Positions 52,943-63,085 of a DNA stretch of 64,000 nt are shown in pieces; the stretch's first letter is position 1, and each line of letters begins with the position of its first letter. The DNA is taken from the NCBI RefSeq assembly GCF_019802045.1, contig NZ_JAHVHU010000010.1, forward strand, positions 1-64,000, read 5' to 3'. The DNA is from Membranihabitans marinus. GTDB taxonomy: Bacteria; Bacteroidota; Bacteroidia; Chitinophagales; Saprospiraceae. Under the pieces are notes generated by a model. The model had not been told where the DNA came from, did no database searches, and was given only the letters and a program-made list of their open reading frames with translations. The translations under genes and the position numbers were made by a program.

Positions 52943-53971
52943 ATGACCAAAAACAACTTATTAATTACAACATCTTTGGCCGGTTTCTTTTTTACCCTCC
53001 TTCTCGTGTGGCCGGCATCCGTCCACACTCAACCCGCCAATCCCTCCCCGGCCAAAACTAAAGTCTGGATTGATGCGGACCTGGCCGTAGGCATGAAGCG
53101 TCACCACAAACCAGGTTACAGCGATGTGGATGATGGTTATGCGGTGCTCCAACTTATGAAATCTCCGGTGGTGGACATTGTCGGGATAAGCACTGTTTTT
53201 GGGAACACCACGATTGATAATGCCTTTGCAATAGGCCAAAAAATGAGCAAGGAATTTTCCAGGAAAGAAGTACCTGTGTACAAAGGAGCCGGTGAACCTA
53301 TTGATCTGAATGCAGTCCAAACCAATGATGCAGCAGAAGCGCTGCATAAGGCTCTCCAGGAAGAAAAATTAACCATTCTGGCAATTGGTCCCGCGACCAA
53401 CATCGGTCTGCTGCTATTGAATTACCCGGAAATCAGTGATCAGATTGAAAAGATAGTCCTGGTGGCCGGCCGGCGAAAGCCCACCGATTATTTCAAAATT
53501 GGCACGCAGGGGAATCGAGCCCAAGACCTGAATTTTGATTTGGATAATACGGCATTTCGGGTACTTTTCGAAAACAAAGTGCCCATCGTGTTGTGTCCTT
53601 TTGAAATATCCAATAAGGTGTGGTTGAAGAAAAATGATCTGGATAGAATCAACAATGGCATGCCGGCCAATCGATGGCTTGCAGAGGCTTCTCGTCCTTG
53701 GCTTAAGCAATGGCTGAATCAGGGCGCTGAGGGCTTCAATCCCTTTGATGTGTTGGCCAGTCATTTTATCACCGCTCCCGGGGATTTGGTCTTTGAATCA
53801 TTGAATGCAAGGTTGGAAATACATCCGGATGATACTGCCGGAGAATCTCAGGAAAGGACTTTCAAACAATACCTGATATGTGACAAGGGTCCGGGGTATC
53901 CGGTCCTCTATTGTTATGAGGTGACGGATGGCTATCACGAAAAATTGATCAGGAGCTTATTGAAACAATGA
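52943..53971 (+). CDS. exported inosine/uridine-preferring nucleoside hydrolase family protein
   Basis: 342 residues with an N-terminal signal peptide (about 1-30). The calcium-site motif, usually DTDPGxDD, is split: VWIDADLAVGMKRHH then YSDVDDGYAVLQL, so the Asp cluster is present with a spacer of about ten residues. ILAIGPATNIGLLL (about 146-159) and the late DLDNTAFRVLF segment fit the family. These enzymes cleave the N-glycosidic bond of ribonucleosides to base and ribose. Export suggests scavenging in the periplasm. A kinase gene follows 222 bp downstream on the same strand. Confidence 0.85.
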   Translation: MTKNNLLITTSLAGFFFTLLLVWPASVHTQPANPSPAKTKVWIDADLAVGMKRHHKPGYSDVDDGYAVLQLMKSPVVDIVGISTVFGNTTIDNAFAIGQKMSKEFSRKEVPVYKGAGEPIDLNAVQTNDAAEALHKALQEEKLTILAIGPATNIGLLLLNYPEISDQIEKIVLVAGRRKPTDYFKIGTQGNRAQDLNFDLDNTAFRVLFENKVPIVLCPFEISNKVWLKKNDLDRINNGMPANRWLAEASRPWLKQWLNQGAEGFNPFDVLASHFITAPGDLVFESLNARLEIHPDDTAGESQERTFKQYLICDKGPGYPVLYCYEVTDGYHEKLIRSLLKQ

Positions 53972-54193
53972 TTAAGTATGATGCAGTACCCGAAGCCATT
54001 CATCTGATTTGAAAAATACAAAATAATTTCAATGCCTTACATGATAGGAACATTCAAAACAGACGCGTTTCCCGGTTCTTGAGACCGGTTGTGTTTAGCG
54101 TCCAAGAATTGTTATACAGGGAGTGTTTTTGCCCCGTCATGTTTGACGGAATTAAAAATGAATTTGTGCTTTAACTCTTAACATCAAGCAATT

Positions 54194-55186
54194 ATGCAAA
54201 TATTACAACCAACGATAAAACCCTTAGAAACCTATCTGAAAAATCAGGGATGGCTTCAGGATAACGAAACGATCGAAGGCGTTGAAAAACCTGGAGAGGG
54301 AAACATGAATTTCACCCTACGGATCATCACCAACCGTCGAAGCTTTATCATCAAACAAAGCCGGGATTTTGTGGAGAAATATCCCTCCGTCCCCGCCCCA
54401 CCAGAGCGGGTCCAGCGAGAGGCAATGTTTTATAAATTGATCGGCACTGTTGATGCATTGAGTAGAATGATGCCCAGATTGATCGGGCTGGACACCATAA
54501 ACAATGTGATGAATATGGAGGATCTGGGTGCTGGAAGGGACTTCACTTTTCTTTACCAGGAAAACCAGGTTTTGAACCAAAAGGATCTTTCGGCATTGAT
54601 CCGATTCGTCACCACATTACATGGTTCGATTTCCAGGGAAAATACAGATCATTACATCTCCAATAAGGCTATGCGGGAGCTCAATCACGAGCACATTTTT
54701 GTATATCCTTATTTGGATGACAATGGTATAAATCTTGATGATATTCTGCCGGGTTTACAGAAAGTGGCTCATCGCGCAAAAGGGAACACCACACTTAAAA
54801 AGGAACTTAAAAAATTGGGGGCAATATATCTGGCGGATGGTGATCATCTATTACATGGTGATTATTTTCCTGGCAGTTGGTTAAGGACGAACGAAGGCAT
54901 CCAGGTTATCGATCCCGAGTTTTGCTTTTTTGGGCCCGTTGAATTTGAAATCGGCGTGATGATTGCCCACTTAAAAATGGCTAATCAACCGGAAGAGATT
55001 ATTGAGTCTGTCTTACTACAATATGGTGCTGTGATTGGTTTTGACCCCTGGTTGCAGCGTCGGTTTTCCAGCGCAGAAATCCTGCGTCGGATTTTAGGTC
55101 TGGCTCAGCTTCCATTGGCGATTGGCCTAGAGCGGAGGAAAGCGTTGGTGGAGGAAGCAGTGGAAGAAATGATAAGGAAAGAGTAA
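54194..55186 (+). CDS. APH-family kinase, methylthioribose-kinase-like
   Basis: 330-residue cytoplasmic small-molecule kinase of the aminoglycoside-phosphotransferase fold. ATP-lysine candidate Lys54 in FIIKQSRD, catalytic loop HGDYFPGSWL (221-230) and the Mg2+ motif VIDPEFCFFGP (about 238-248), which is closest to methylthioribose kinase (HGD...GS and DPEF.F.GP). It could phosphorylate methylthioribose, ribose or another sugar. Being beside an exported nucleoside hydrolase suggests a nucleoside-sugar salvage pair, but other Mtn pathway genes are absent here. A hairpin CCGTCA-tgtt-TGACGG lies about 60 nt upstream. Confidence 0.75.
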   Translation: MQILQPTIKPLETYLKNQGWLQDNETIEGVEKPGEGNMNFTLRIITNRRSFIIKQSRDFVEKYPSVPAPPERVQREAMFYKLIGTVDALSRMMPRLIGLDTINNVMNMEDLGAGRDFTFLYQENQVLNQKDLSALIRFVTTLHGSISRENTDHYISNKAMRELNHEHIFVYPYLDDNGINLDDILPGLQKVAHRAKGNTTLKKELKKLGAIYLADGDHLLHGDYFPGSWLRTNEGIQVIDPEFCFFGPVEFEIGVMIAHLKMANQPEEIIESVLLQYGAVIGFDPWLQRRFSSAEILRRILGLAQLPLAIGLERRKALVEEAVEEMIRKE

Positions 55187-55213
55187 ACGAGCACACACAA
55201 TAACGTTCACTAA

Positions 55214-56395
55214 CTACCATTTCCAGCGTCCTGTAATCAGCAACGGATTACTGTTGATATCCAAACTGGCTTGCAACGCCTGCACCTGGGCAGCTTTATC
55301 AGGTTCCGGGTTGGTATTTAAAAAGTCCTCACATTTTTCCAGGATATCATTGATAGGGATACTGATGTAAAAAGAATTAATCCCACTAACTCTGAAGTAA
55401 TGTTCACTAAGGTTTAGTTCCAGACCTTGAAAATTAAAGGAAATGGTATCAAATTTTTCAATTTCATTAATTCCGGCATGATATCTAAATAAAAATTGAT
55501 CCATGGGTTTGCTTGTCACGACGACAGGGCCATCTGTGATTCGTTCCTCTTGAACCATATGCAGTATAGCATTTCGATGAAGATCCAGTCCCTTCAGATA
55601 TATATGCTGGATCGTTTCTTTCTTTCCAAAATTGGAATATTTTTTCTTTTTAAATGCGATCAAGGGGTGATCAATAACACCACGAATCTCGAAGATCGTA
55701 TCCGTATCTGATGGCTGAAAGATAATCCGGTTTTTATGATCTATCTGTAAAAACGGTGAAGAACTTGTATTACTATGCGTGTAGTGAGTGGTATCCCAGG
55801 ATTTCCCATCCAGTAGGTGACCTTCGGGAGATAGGTAGTAATATTGATAAGGAAAAATACGGTTGACGTGCCGGATGGCGAAAATGGAATCCTTATTCAG
55901 TACAATCATCTCCTGTAAAGATCCATTCGTCTCCGTGCTAAACGCGTCTTCTACCTGCCGGCGGTCGAGATAATATCGAATCAATTTACTGTTGTAAGGA
56001 TTGTAGGTATAGATCCTATTGTTTGTTTCATCGATCGCCCAACGATTACTGTCCCAGTATTCATCAGCACCTATGCCGGTCCGCTTCATGCTTCCCAGGA
56101 AGTGCCCCTGCCGGTTAAAAAGCAATGCTCGCACTCCACTCAGGCACAGAATGTAATTCTCAGAAAATTCGGCGCGAATTGATCTTAGGATCGATTCAGG
56201 AGTCGTTTCCAGTTGAATGACTTCCAGGTGATCCGCCAGATCGTCGAGCTGAGCATTTTTGAATTCGATATCCCGGGTTAAATCCAGAGTAATCAAGGTA
56301 GGGCTGGGTTCAAAATCAGCATTTCTAGAATCAATACACGACTGCAAAATCCCTGTTAAAGTCAAAAGAATTACCGAATACATTTTAAATTCCAT
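55214..56395 (-). CDS. 6-bladed beta-propeller lipoprotein (BF3886/DUF5128-like)
   Basis: About 393 residues from ATG 56395 (an upstream ATG at 56416 is less likely). The signal peptide ends GILQSC, giving a lipid-anchored protein. The rest forms repeated propeller blades (LFNRQGHFLGSMKRTGIGADEY, IYTYNPYNSKLIRYYL, IIFQPSDTDTIFEI), as in the 6-bladed propeller lipoproteins common in Bacteroidota. Ligand and role are not known. It is divergent from the PUL beginning at 56761 across a 344-bp gap and converges with the kinase gene (27 bp between stops). Confidence 0.82.
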   Translation of the reverse strand: MEFKMYSVILLTLTGILQSCIDSRNADFEPSPTLITLDLTRDIEFKNAQLDDLADHLEVIQLETTPESILRSIRAEFSENYILCLSGVRALLFNRQGHFLGSMKRTGIGADEYWDSNRWAIDETNNRIYTYNPYNSKLIRYYLDRRQVEDAFSTETNGSLQEMIVLNKDSIFAIRHVNRIFPYQYYYLSPEGHLLDGKSWDTTHYTHSNTSSSPFLQIDHKNRIIFQPSDTDTIFEIRGVIDHPLIAFKKKKYSNFGKKETIQHIYLKGLDLHRNAILHMVQEERITDGPVVVTSKPMDQFLFRYHAGINEIEKFDTISFNFQGLELNLSEHYFRVSGINSFYISIPINDILEKCEDFLNTNPEPDKAAQVQALQASLDINSNPLLITGRWKW

Positions 56396-56416
56396 ACTTG
56401 TAATATTAACTTCCAT

Positions 56417-56760
56417 CTCAGACCAAGTCTGTTTCTATTCATTTCCAATCGATGAGCGCTCAATTTAGAATAAGTTTTTCTTAATACGCTCATGGCAACC
56501 CATTGACACTCATCGCCTATCGCTTTACTTGGGATTATACAATTTATAATATTTTCAAAACAGCTGGAAAATTTCTAAATAATTTGTTACATTTACCCGG
56601 CATATTGTGAAAAGCCTAATATGTATTTTCAACCATTTATATTCTCTAAAGCACAATCAAAGTTCTATACATTTATATGACTATACTTACGTTACGCCAT
56701 TAATAATTACACGCCAACTGCTGACATTCACCACAGCGGTACTGATAAACAATTAATCAT
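56417..56760. other. divergent control region of the second SusC/SusD locus
   Basis: 344 bp, AT-rich, between the propeller lipoprotein (minus) and the TIG-NHL lipoprotein (plus). I see no full TTG/TAnnTTTG pair. TACATTTA near 56594-56601 is a partial -7 match. The long leader leaves room for an RNA element, but none is recognisable. Confidence 0.4.
56453..56462. promoter_or_regulatory. perfect palindrome, possible operator
   Basis: TGAGCGCTCA is a perfect 10-bp palindrome in the divergent region, about 60 bp before the propeller lipoprotein start. A partial copy (ACGCTCA) occurs about 35 bp away. It could bind a dimeric regulator. There is no direct proof. Confidence 0.25.
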
Positions 56761-58050
56761 ATGACTCTTTCAGTTAGATTTAAACTTTTATTTTGGCTTT
56801 CATTGGGGTTAATTTTCGCTTGTGACAGTGAAGAAAATCCGATAAAAGTAAAGCCATACGACCCATCCATGCCGGTTACATTTGATTCGTTTTTACCGGA
56901 TTCAGGAGGTATTGCGACAAAGATGGTTTTGTTTGGCAAAAATTTCGGTAACGATCCCTCCCTGATTAATGTCTACTTCAATAAAAAGAAAGCTACAGTG
57001 GTCGGGGTGTCCGATGACATTATGTATGTATTAACTCCCCGACAACCCGGAGAACTGAGTGATATATCAATCGTGATCGGTACAGATAGTGTAGTCTGTG
57101 CGGAAAAACAGTTCAAGTATTTGCTTTCGACCAACGTGCTCCCTTATGCGGGTGTAGTCGATGCCAATGGGAACGGAGGGTTCAAAGATGGCCCGATCGG
57201 AGAAGCCATGTTTGAATCACCACGCTTTATTCATTGCGACTTAGATGATAATCTATTTATTTCAGATAATGAAAACAGAGTCAGACTTGTATCTCCGCAA
57301 CTGGGCCAGGTCATCACATTGGCTGACAACATTGCCCGGCCGGTCGGAGGATGTACCTCGACGGATGGAGAAAGGGTATATATCGGTGCTTATGTATGGA
57401 AAGCCAGCGCTAATGACCGACGGGTGTATTGCTTTGATCCAGAACGTCAATGGAATCCTTATGTTATTCCAACCGGTATTCCTGCTTCCGATGTGGATTG
57501 GGTTTCATCGATCGCGATAGACGAAGATGATGTAATTTACTTCGGTGCTGAAAACGGACATTTATTTAAAGTAGACACCAAAAATGATCAATGGGACTAT
57601 CTTCATCAGAATGCAACCAGGAATGGAGACTATGTATATGTAGCTTATTCACAGATTGATCGGCGTGTTTATGTAGCTACCAGGGATGAGAGCAAGATCT
57701 ACTACTATGATCTTAAAACCGGTGAGTTCAACTATCTCGCGGGATCTTCCAAAGGGCACAATGACGGTCCTGGTGATGAAGCTCAGTTTAATACTATTGG
57801 TCAAATCGCCGTTGATTTGGATGGCAACCTTATCGTAGCAGACCGATTTAATCATGTGGTGCGAATGGTGCGCCCCGATGGATTCACAAGTACGTTAGCG
57901 GGCCAACCTGGGACAGCAGGGTACTTAAATGGTCTTCCAGAGAACGCGTTGTTCCATGAGCCATATGGTGTTTGCGTGAGTCCGACCACTGGTGCCATTT
58001 ACGTGAGTGATAAGAATAATTATAGAATCCGAAAAATTGTAATTGAATGA
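56761..58050 (+). CDS. TIG-domain and NHL-repeat lipoprotein
   Basis: 429-residue surface lipoprotein: signal ending LIFAC (Cys21), an IPT/TIG immunoglobulin-like domain (about 39-120; MPVTFDSFLPDSGGIATKMV), then NHL-type propeller repeats (about 130-425; for example IAVDLDGNLIVADRFNHVVRMV and GAIYVSDKNNYRIRKI). Such proteins occur at the head of Bacteroidota PULs and probably bind glycan or protein at the cell surface beside the SusC/D complex. Its stop overlaps the SusC start (ATGA at 58047), so it is translationally coupled to it. Confidence 0.9.
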   Translation: MTLSVRFKLLFWLSLGLIFACDSEENPIKVKPYDPSMPVTFDSFLPDSGGIATKMVLFGKNFGNDPSLINVYFNKKKATVVGVSDDIMYVLTPRQPGELSDISIVIGTDSVVCAEKQFKYLLSTNVLPYAGVVDANGNGGFKDGPIGEAMFESPRFIHCDLDDNLFISDNENRVRLVSPQLGQVITLADNIARPVGGCTSTDGERVYIGAYVWKASANDRRVYCFDPERQWNPYVIPTGIPASDVDWVSSIAIDEDDVIYFGAENGHLFKVDTKNDQWDYLHQNATRNGDYVYVAYSQIDRRVYVATRDESKIYYYDLKTGEFNYLAGSSKGHNDGPGDEAQFNTIGQIAVDLDGNLIVADRFNHVVRMVRPDGFTSTLAGQPGTAGYLNGLPENALFHEPYGVCVSPTTGAIYVSDKNNYRIRKIVIE

Positions 58051-61000
58051 AATATGTATGCATCATAATGTGCGCGCTCTTCCTGGCAGGATGTCCCCTT
58101 CACACATGGGGTCAGAACGAAGAGCTGAAAATAACCGGTGTCGTAACGGATGAAAACAATGAAACACTTCCCGGCGTCAATATTTATATTAAGAACATGC
58201 CCGGTGTCGGAGTCTCCTCAGATATGGATGGTGGGTATCAGATCAATGTAGCTAAGAACAGCACCCTGGTGTTTTCGTATATAGGATTCAAAACCCAAGA
58301 ACATTTGATTACAGGTGAAACCAATCTCCTGGATGTACAACTGACGGTGGATTCAGGCTCCGAACTGGAAGAAATTGTTGTGGTAGGACACGGACATCAA
58401 AGAAAGGCGAGTGTCATTGGTTCCATATCAACGATGGAAACCAAAGAACTGCGAACCCCTTCCTCGTCCATTACAAATACATTTGCAGGTCGAGTAGCTG
58501 GAATCATCTCCGTACAAAGAAGCGGCGAACCGGGCAATGATTTTTCTCAATTCTGGATTCGTGGAATCAGCACATTCGGAGCCAGCCAAAGTGCGCTCAT
58601 TCTTATTGACGGCGTTGAGCGGGCCGGAATAAACCAAATCGATCCGGAAGATATTGAAAGCTTTTCTGTACTCAAAGACGCATCGGCTACAGCCGTGTAT
58701 GGAGTCCGGGGAGCCAACGGAGTGGTTCTGATCACTACAAAAAAAGGTTCTGCGGGAAAGCTTTCAATCAGATTGAAGAATTATGCCACATTATCCTCTT
58801 CGCCTAGAATGCCGGAATATTTGGAAGCATATGATTATGCCCTACTGGCCAATGAAGCACGAGAAGTTCGGGGACTGGACCCGATCTATGATGATATTGA
58901 ACTCAATATCATAAACCGAAATCTCGATCCTGACCTATACCCCAACGTCAGTTGGCAGGATGAAATATTAAAGAAACAGACCTTGGACAGAAATCACTAC
59001 CTAAATATTTCTGGAGGAGGAGATGAAGCTCGGTATTTTTTAAGTGCCGGGACCTATTCTTCTGACGCTTTGTATAAAGAAAACAGTCTAGCAGATTATC
59101 ATACCAATGTAAAGTACAATCGACATACATTCCGCTCCAATCTAGACATCAATGTGACCAATTCCACAGTTATTTCGTTGGGGGTCGATGGGTATATGAC
59201 GACACAAAATCGTCCAGGAATCGGCGAAACATCTAAAATATGGGAAGCACAGGCTAACCTGACACCACTGACTGTGCCCATTCAATATTCGTCCGGGCAA
59301 TTTCCAGCCTATGGAAAATCACAAAATGAAATGTCACCCGCCGTATTATTGAACCACACCGGTTATCTTACGGATCATAGAAGTGCTGTTCAATCCAACA
59401 TCAACCTGAAGCAGGATCTGTCCAACTGGGTTGATGGTCTATCCGCCCGCGTGCTTTATTCTTTTGACACGTATTCAACGCATATCGTAAAAAGAGAGAA
59501 AGCACCAGATCTATATTACGCAAACAAACGAAAGCCCAATGGAGATCTCGATTTAGAACTCAATGTTAACCAAAAGTCTCTTGAAATATCCACGGCTTCA
59601 TTGACCAACCGAAAATATTACCTGGAAGGGGCAATTGATTATAGTAAGTTTATCGCGAATCGTCACCGTATCGGCGGCCTGTTACACTATTTCCATCAGG
59701 AATACAACTCCACCGAATTCACCGGCACCAATGCCATTCCACAGCGAAACCAAGGTCTATCTGGTAGAATGACTTATGCGTTTGATGATACCTACTACGT
59801 CGAAGGCAACTTTGGGTATACCGGTTCTGAAAATTTTAAACGCGGTGAACAATTTGGTTTCTTTCCTTCCATTGCAGTGGGGTGGGTTCCGACTTTTTAT
59901 GACTGGATGAAAGAACACGCGCCCATTATATCATTGCTTAAATTTAGATACTCCTATGGTACGGCCGGAAATGATAAAATATCCAATTACAGATTCCCCT
60001 ATTTCACATTTGTGCAGGAAGGAGCTGCGGCAGGTTGGGCCGGATCCAACGGAATCACGGAAACGAATCTGGGCGCAGATAATCTGAGATGGGAAAAAGC
60101 CATTAAAAACAACCTTGGTATAGAGATCACTTTAGATGACCGTCTTTCTTTTGTTTTTGATATCTTTAAGGACCGTCGTGAAGGAATTTTCCAGGAACGG
60201 ACCAACTTACCGGAAACCGTTGGGAACATTGCCCAACCCTGGGGAAATGTAGGAACCATGGTCAGTAAAGGAATTGATGGTACGGCCTCTCTGACCCAAC
60301 CATTGGGAGAAAAAGCCTGGGCAACTGTACGAGGTAACTTCACCTTTGCACACAACAAAGTAGAGTATTGGGAAGAACCCCCGTTCAAATACCCTTATAA
60401 AGCCAAGGCCGGGCATATATACAATTCCCATACCGGATTAATTGCATTGGGGCTGTTTGAGGATGAGGAAGAAATTCTCAGTAGTCCATCGCAGTTCGGT
60501 ACTGTATTACCGGGAGATATAAAATACAAAGATGTCAATGGCGATGGGAAGGTAGACTCAGAAGATTACGTTTATTTCGACTATTCAGATGTACCTCAGA
60601 TTACGTATGGGGTAGCTGGTGAAGTGGGCTACAAGGACTGGACATTGAGTATGTTTTTTCAGGGCGCAGGACGATCCAAATTCATCTATAGCGGATCCAA
60701 TTATTTTCCATACAGTGGTGGTGATATTGGAAATATCTTGTCAATCGTAAACGATCCTTTGAACAGATGGACACCGGCGAGTTACTCCGGCACGCCAACC
60801 ACGGAAGTACCCAATGCTCGCTTTCCACGATTGAGTTACGGATCATTTGCGAACAATACCCAACCCTCAACGTACTGGTTGGCCAGCAATGATTATGTTC
60901 GGTTAAAAAACGTTGAATTAGCCTACCGCATCAAAGCTGATTTTTTACGAAAAGTAGCTCTCAGTCATGTAGACATCTCTGTAATCGGTGACAATTTAAT

Positions 61001-61106
61001 AGTGTGGGATAATGTCAAACTATGGGATCCTGAACAGGCATCAAGCAACGGAACGGCATATCCGATTCAGCGTAAATTCACTCTCAATCTGATTTTAAAT
61101 TTTTAA
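58047..61106 (+). CDS. SusC/RagA-family TonB-linked outer-membrane transporter
   Basis: 1019 residues: signal peptide (about 1-23), CarboxypepD_reg domain (about 27-105; ITGVVTDENNETLPGVNIYI), the linker SGSELEEIVVVGHGHQRK, plug (about 120-235; TNTFAGRVAGIISV, QFWIRGISTFG, FSVLKDASATAVYGVRGANG), barrel, and final Phe (LNLILNF). It is the energised importer of this PUL with the SusD at 61110, the TIG-NHL lipoprotein and the DUF1735 protein. It differs strongly from the SusC at 47138, so the two systems should take different substrates. Confidence 0.96.
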   Translation: MKYVCIIMCALFLAGCPLHTWGQNEELKITGVVTDENNETLPGVNIYIKNMPGVGVSSDMDGGYQINVAKNSTLVFSYIGFKTQEHLITGETNLLDVQLTVDSGSELEEIVVVGHGHQRKASVIGSISTMETKELRTPSSSITNTFAGRVAGIISVQRSGEPGNDFSQFWIRGISTFGASQSALILIDGVERAGINQIDPEDIESFSVLKDASATAVYGVRGANGVVLITTKKGSAGKLSIRLKNYATLSSSPRMPEYLEAYDYALLANEAREVRGLDPIYDDIELNIINRNLDPDLYPNVSWQDEILKKQTLDRNHYLNISGGGDEARYFLSAGTYSSDALYKENSLADYHTNVKYNRHTFRSNLDINVTNSTVISLGVDGYMTTQNRPGIGETSKIWEAQANLTPLTVPIQYSSGQFPAYGKSQNEMSPAVLLNHTGYLTDHRSAVQSNINLKQDLSNWVDGLSARVLYSFDTYSTHIVKREKAPDLYYANKRKPNGDLDLELNVNQKSLEISTASLTNRKYYLEGAIDYSKFIANRHRIGGLLHYFHQEYNSTEFTGTNAIPQRNQGLSGRMTYAFDDTYYVEGNFGYTGSENFKRGEQFGFFPSIAVGWVPTFYDWMKEHAPIISLLKFRYSYGTAGNDKISNYRFPYFTFVQEGAAAGWAGSNGITETNLGADNLRWEKAIKNNLGIEITLDDRLSFVFDIFKDRREGIFQERTNLPETVGNIAQPWGNVGTMVSKGIDGTASLTQPLGEKAWATVRGNFTFAHNKVEYWEEPPFKYPYKAKAGHIYNSHTGLIALGLFEDEEEILSSPSQFGTVLPGDIKYKDVNGDGKVDSEDYVYFDYSDVPQITYGVAGEVGYKDWTLSMFFQGAGRSKFIYSGSNYFPYSGGDIGNILSIVNDPLNRWTPASYSGTPTTEVPNARFPRLSYGSFANNTQPSTYWLASNDYVRLKNVELAYRIKADFLRKVALSHVDISVIGDNLIVWDNVKLWDPEQASSNGTAYPIQRKFTLNLILNF

Positions 61107-61109
61107 TAA

Positions 61110-63065
61110 ATGAAACGATTTATACTAACCCTATCATTTGGTCTGATACTGTTATTCAATTTTTCGTGCAACTATCTGAATGTTGATCCCTACTTCTTAG
61201 ATACTTTCAGTATTGATACCGTGTTTGCCAGAAAACATTTTGTAGAAGGTTATCTTTGGAACACAGCCTCCTACATCATGCCAGAAGCGGGTTCTCATAC
61301 TTCGACGGATGTGTACCCTTATTTCACAGGATCCGATGATGCTTTCTGGACCTACAAAAGAGGAACCTTCCCTCAAAACTTCTTCTCTGCCAATGAATTG
61401 GATGCATCTTCGGGTGAGTTTAAGCACTGGAACCATTTTTACATCGGAATTCGAAAAGCCAATACAATCATGGCTCGACTAGATGAAGTGCAGGATGCCA
61501 CAGCTATTGAAAAACGAGAAATCCTTGGGTTGGCCCTATTTTTAAGAGGCTATTTTTATTTAAAACTCGTAGAGCAATATGGTCCAGTAGTCATTACCCC
61601 AGACCAACCACAATCGTATGATCTTTCTTTGGATGAATTGGCTCTACCACGCAGCACCTATGATGAATGTGTAGAGTACATTGTCGATGATTTTATGGAA
61701 GCAGCGAAGATATTGCCGGAAAGACAAATTGATGCCTACTGGATGCGCCCCACAAAGGGAGCTGCACTGGCATTAGCTTCTCGTTTAAGACTTTATGCAG
61801 CGAGTCCTTTGTTTAATGGAAACAGTCAATTCTATTCTAACTGGACCACCCAGGAAGGCGATCATTTTATCAGTCAAACTGAAGACAACCAAAAATGGGC
61901 GCAAGCAGCTGTAGCCGCATTGCGTGTGATTGAACTTGGTGAAACGGGACTGTATTCTCTGCATACCAAGCCCTGGAAAACAAACTCGCCTGTATTGGCT
62001 CCGAATGTGCCCACTGCTGATTTTCCAAACGGAGCGGGAGGGATCGATGTTTATCACTCCTACAGCGACATGTTCAACAGTGAAACCTTGATGTACAAAA
62101 ACCCTGAGTGTATCTGGGGCGACAATTCTGAAAGTGCAGCATTGCATCGAATTGTTCAGGGCACCCACCCTTTGTTTGTCTATGGTTGGAATGGATTGAA
62201 CGCACCTCAAAAATTGATCGACGCTTACTATATGCGGGATGGAAGTACAATCGATCAACCGAAGCTTCCGGAATATCAGTATTCTGAGACTGGATATACA
62301 GAACATGAAGAAAATTTTTCAAACTACACACTGGCCGCTGGAACTTTCAATATGTATGCCAACCGGGAATATCGGTTTTATGCCACGATTATGTTTAGCG
62401 GAGCGAAGTTCTATGGTTTGAGTACTTCCGGAGGTTCTGCATACAACAACTTCCTGGTTAATTATGCTGCAGATGGCAATGCCGGTTCTATCGTAGGATC
62501 AGATCCGGACGATCGCCTGGTTACCGGGTATACTTTTAGAAAATACACGCACCCTGACGATAATTTTTTCTTTGGATCCGTCTCCGATAAATCTTTTGCA
62601 CGGATCAGGTATGCCGAAATACTATTAAATTATGTGGAAGCTTTGAATGAGTTGACCGGAAGCTACACCATCGATGGATACACCGTAGCACGTGATCCGG
62701 AATTGATTAAAAAATACTTTAATATGGTCCGTTACCGCGCTGGATTACCGGGATTATCCGATGCTGAAGTATCCGATCCTGAATTGCTTCGGGAAATTAT
62801 ACGTAGAGAGCGCTATATAGAATTCGCACTCGAAGGCCGAAGATACCACGATCAACGTCGGTTAAAAAAGCTGGAAGAAGATTATGAGCCATTTGAAGGG
62901 ATGAATGTACGCGCCGTTCGCGCCCAACCCGATCAATTTTTTACCAGAGTCCGGGTCAATGATTCGAATGTCAGACGAAATTACGATCGAAGGTTGTACT
63001 TTTTCCCAATCCCAACCTCCGATCTCGATAAAAACCCAAATTTGATCCAAAACCCTGGTTGGTAA
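61110..63065 (+). CDS. SusD/RagB-family outer-membrane lipoprotein
   Basis: 651 residues with signal ending NFSC (Cys20; MKRFILTLSFGLILLFNFSC). The TPR-rich SusD helices are seen in EKREILGLALFLRGYFYLKLVEQYG-type sequence (about 130-155), and the C-terminal half ends with the typical FALEGRRYHDQRRLKKLEE and YFFPIPTSDLDKNPNLIQNPGW-like close. It binds glycan as the lid of the SusC channel. It starts 3 bp after the SusC stop and is followed by the DUF1735 gene after 20 bp, in one operon. Confidence 0.95.
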   Translation: MKRFILTLSFGLILLFNFSCNYLNVDPYFLDTFSIDTVFARKHFVEGYLWNTASYIMPEAGSHTSTDVYPYFTGSDDAFWTYKRGTFPQNFFSANELDASSGEFKHWNHFYIGIRKANTIMARLDEVQDATAIEKREILGLALFLRGYFYLKLVEQYGPVVITPDQPQSYDLSLDELALPRSTYDECVEYIVDDFMEAAKILPERQIDAYWMRPTKGAALALASRLRLYAASPLFNGNSQFYSNWTTQEGDHFISQTEDNQKWAQAAVAALRVIELGETGLYSLHTKPWKTNSPVLAPNVPTADFPNGAGGIDVYHSYSDMFNSETLMYKNPECIWGDNSESAALHRIVQGTHPLFVYGWNGLNAPQKLIDAYYMRDGSTIDQPKLPEYQYSETGYTEHEENFSNYTLAAGTFNMYANREYRFYATIMFSGAKFYGLSTSGGSAYNNFLVNYAADGNAGSIVGSDPDDRLVTGYTFRKYTHPDDNFFFGSVSDKSFARIRYAEILLNYVEALNELTGSYTIDGYTVARDPELIKKYFNMVRYRAGLPGLSDAEVSDPELLREIIRRERYIEFALEGRRYHDQRRLKKLEEDYEPFEGMNVRAVRAQPDQFFTRVRVNDSNVRRNYDRRLYFFPIPTSDLDKNPNLIQNPGW

Positions 63066-63085
63066 TCCATCTAAACGTGTAAAAA

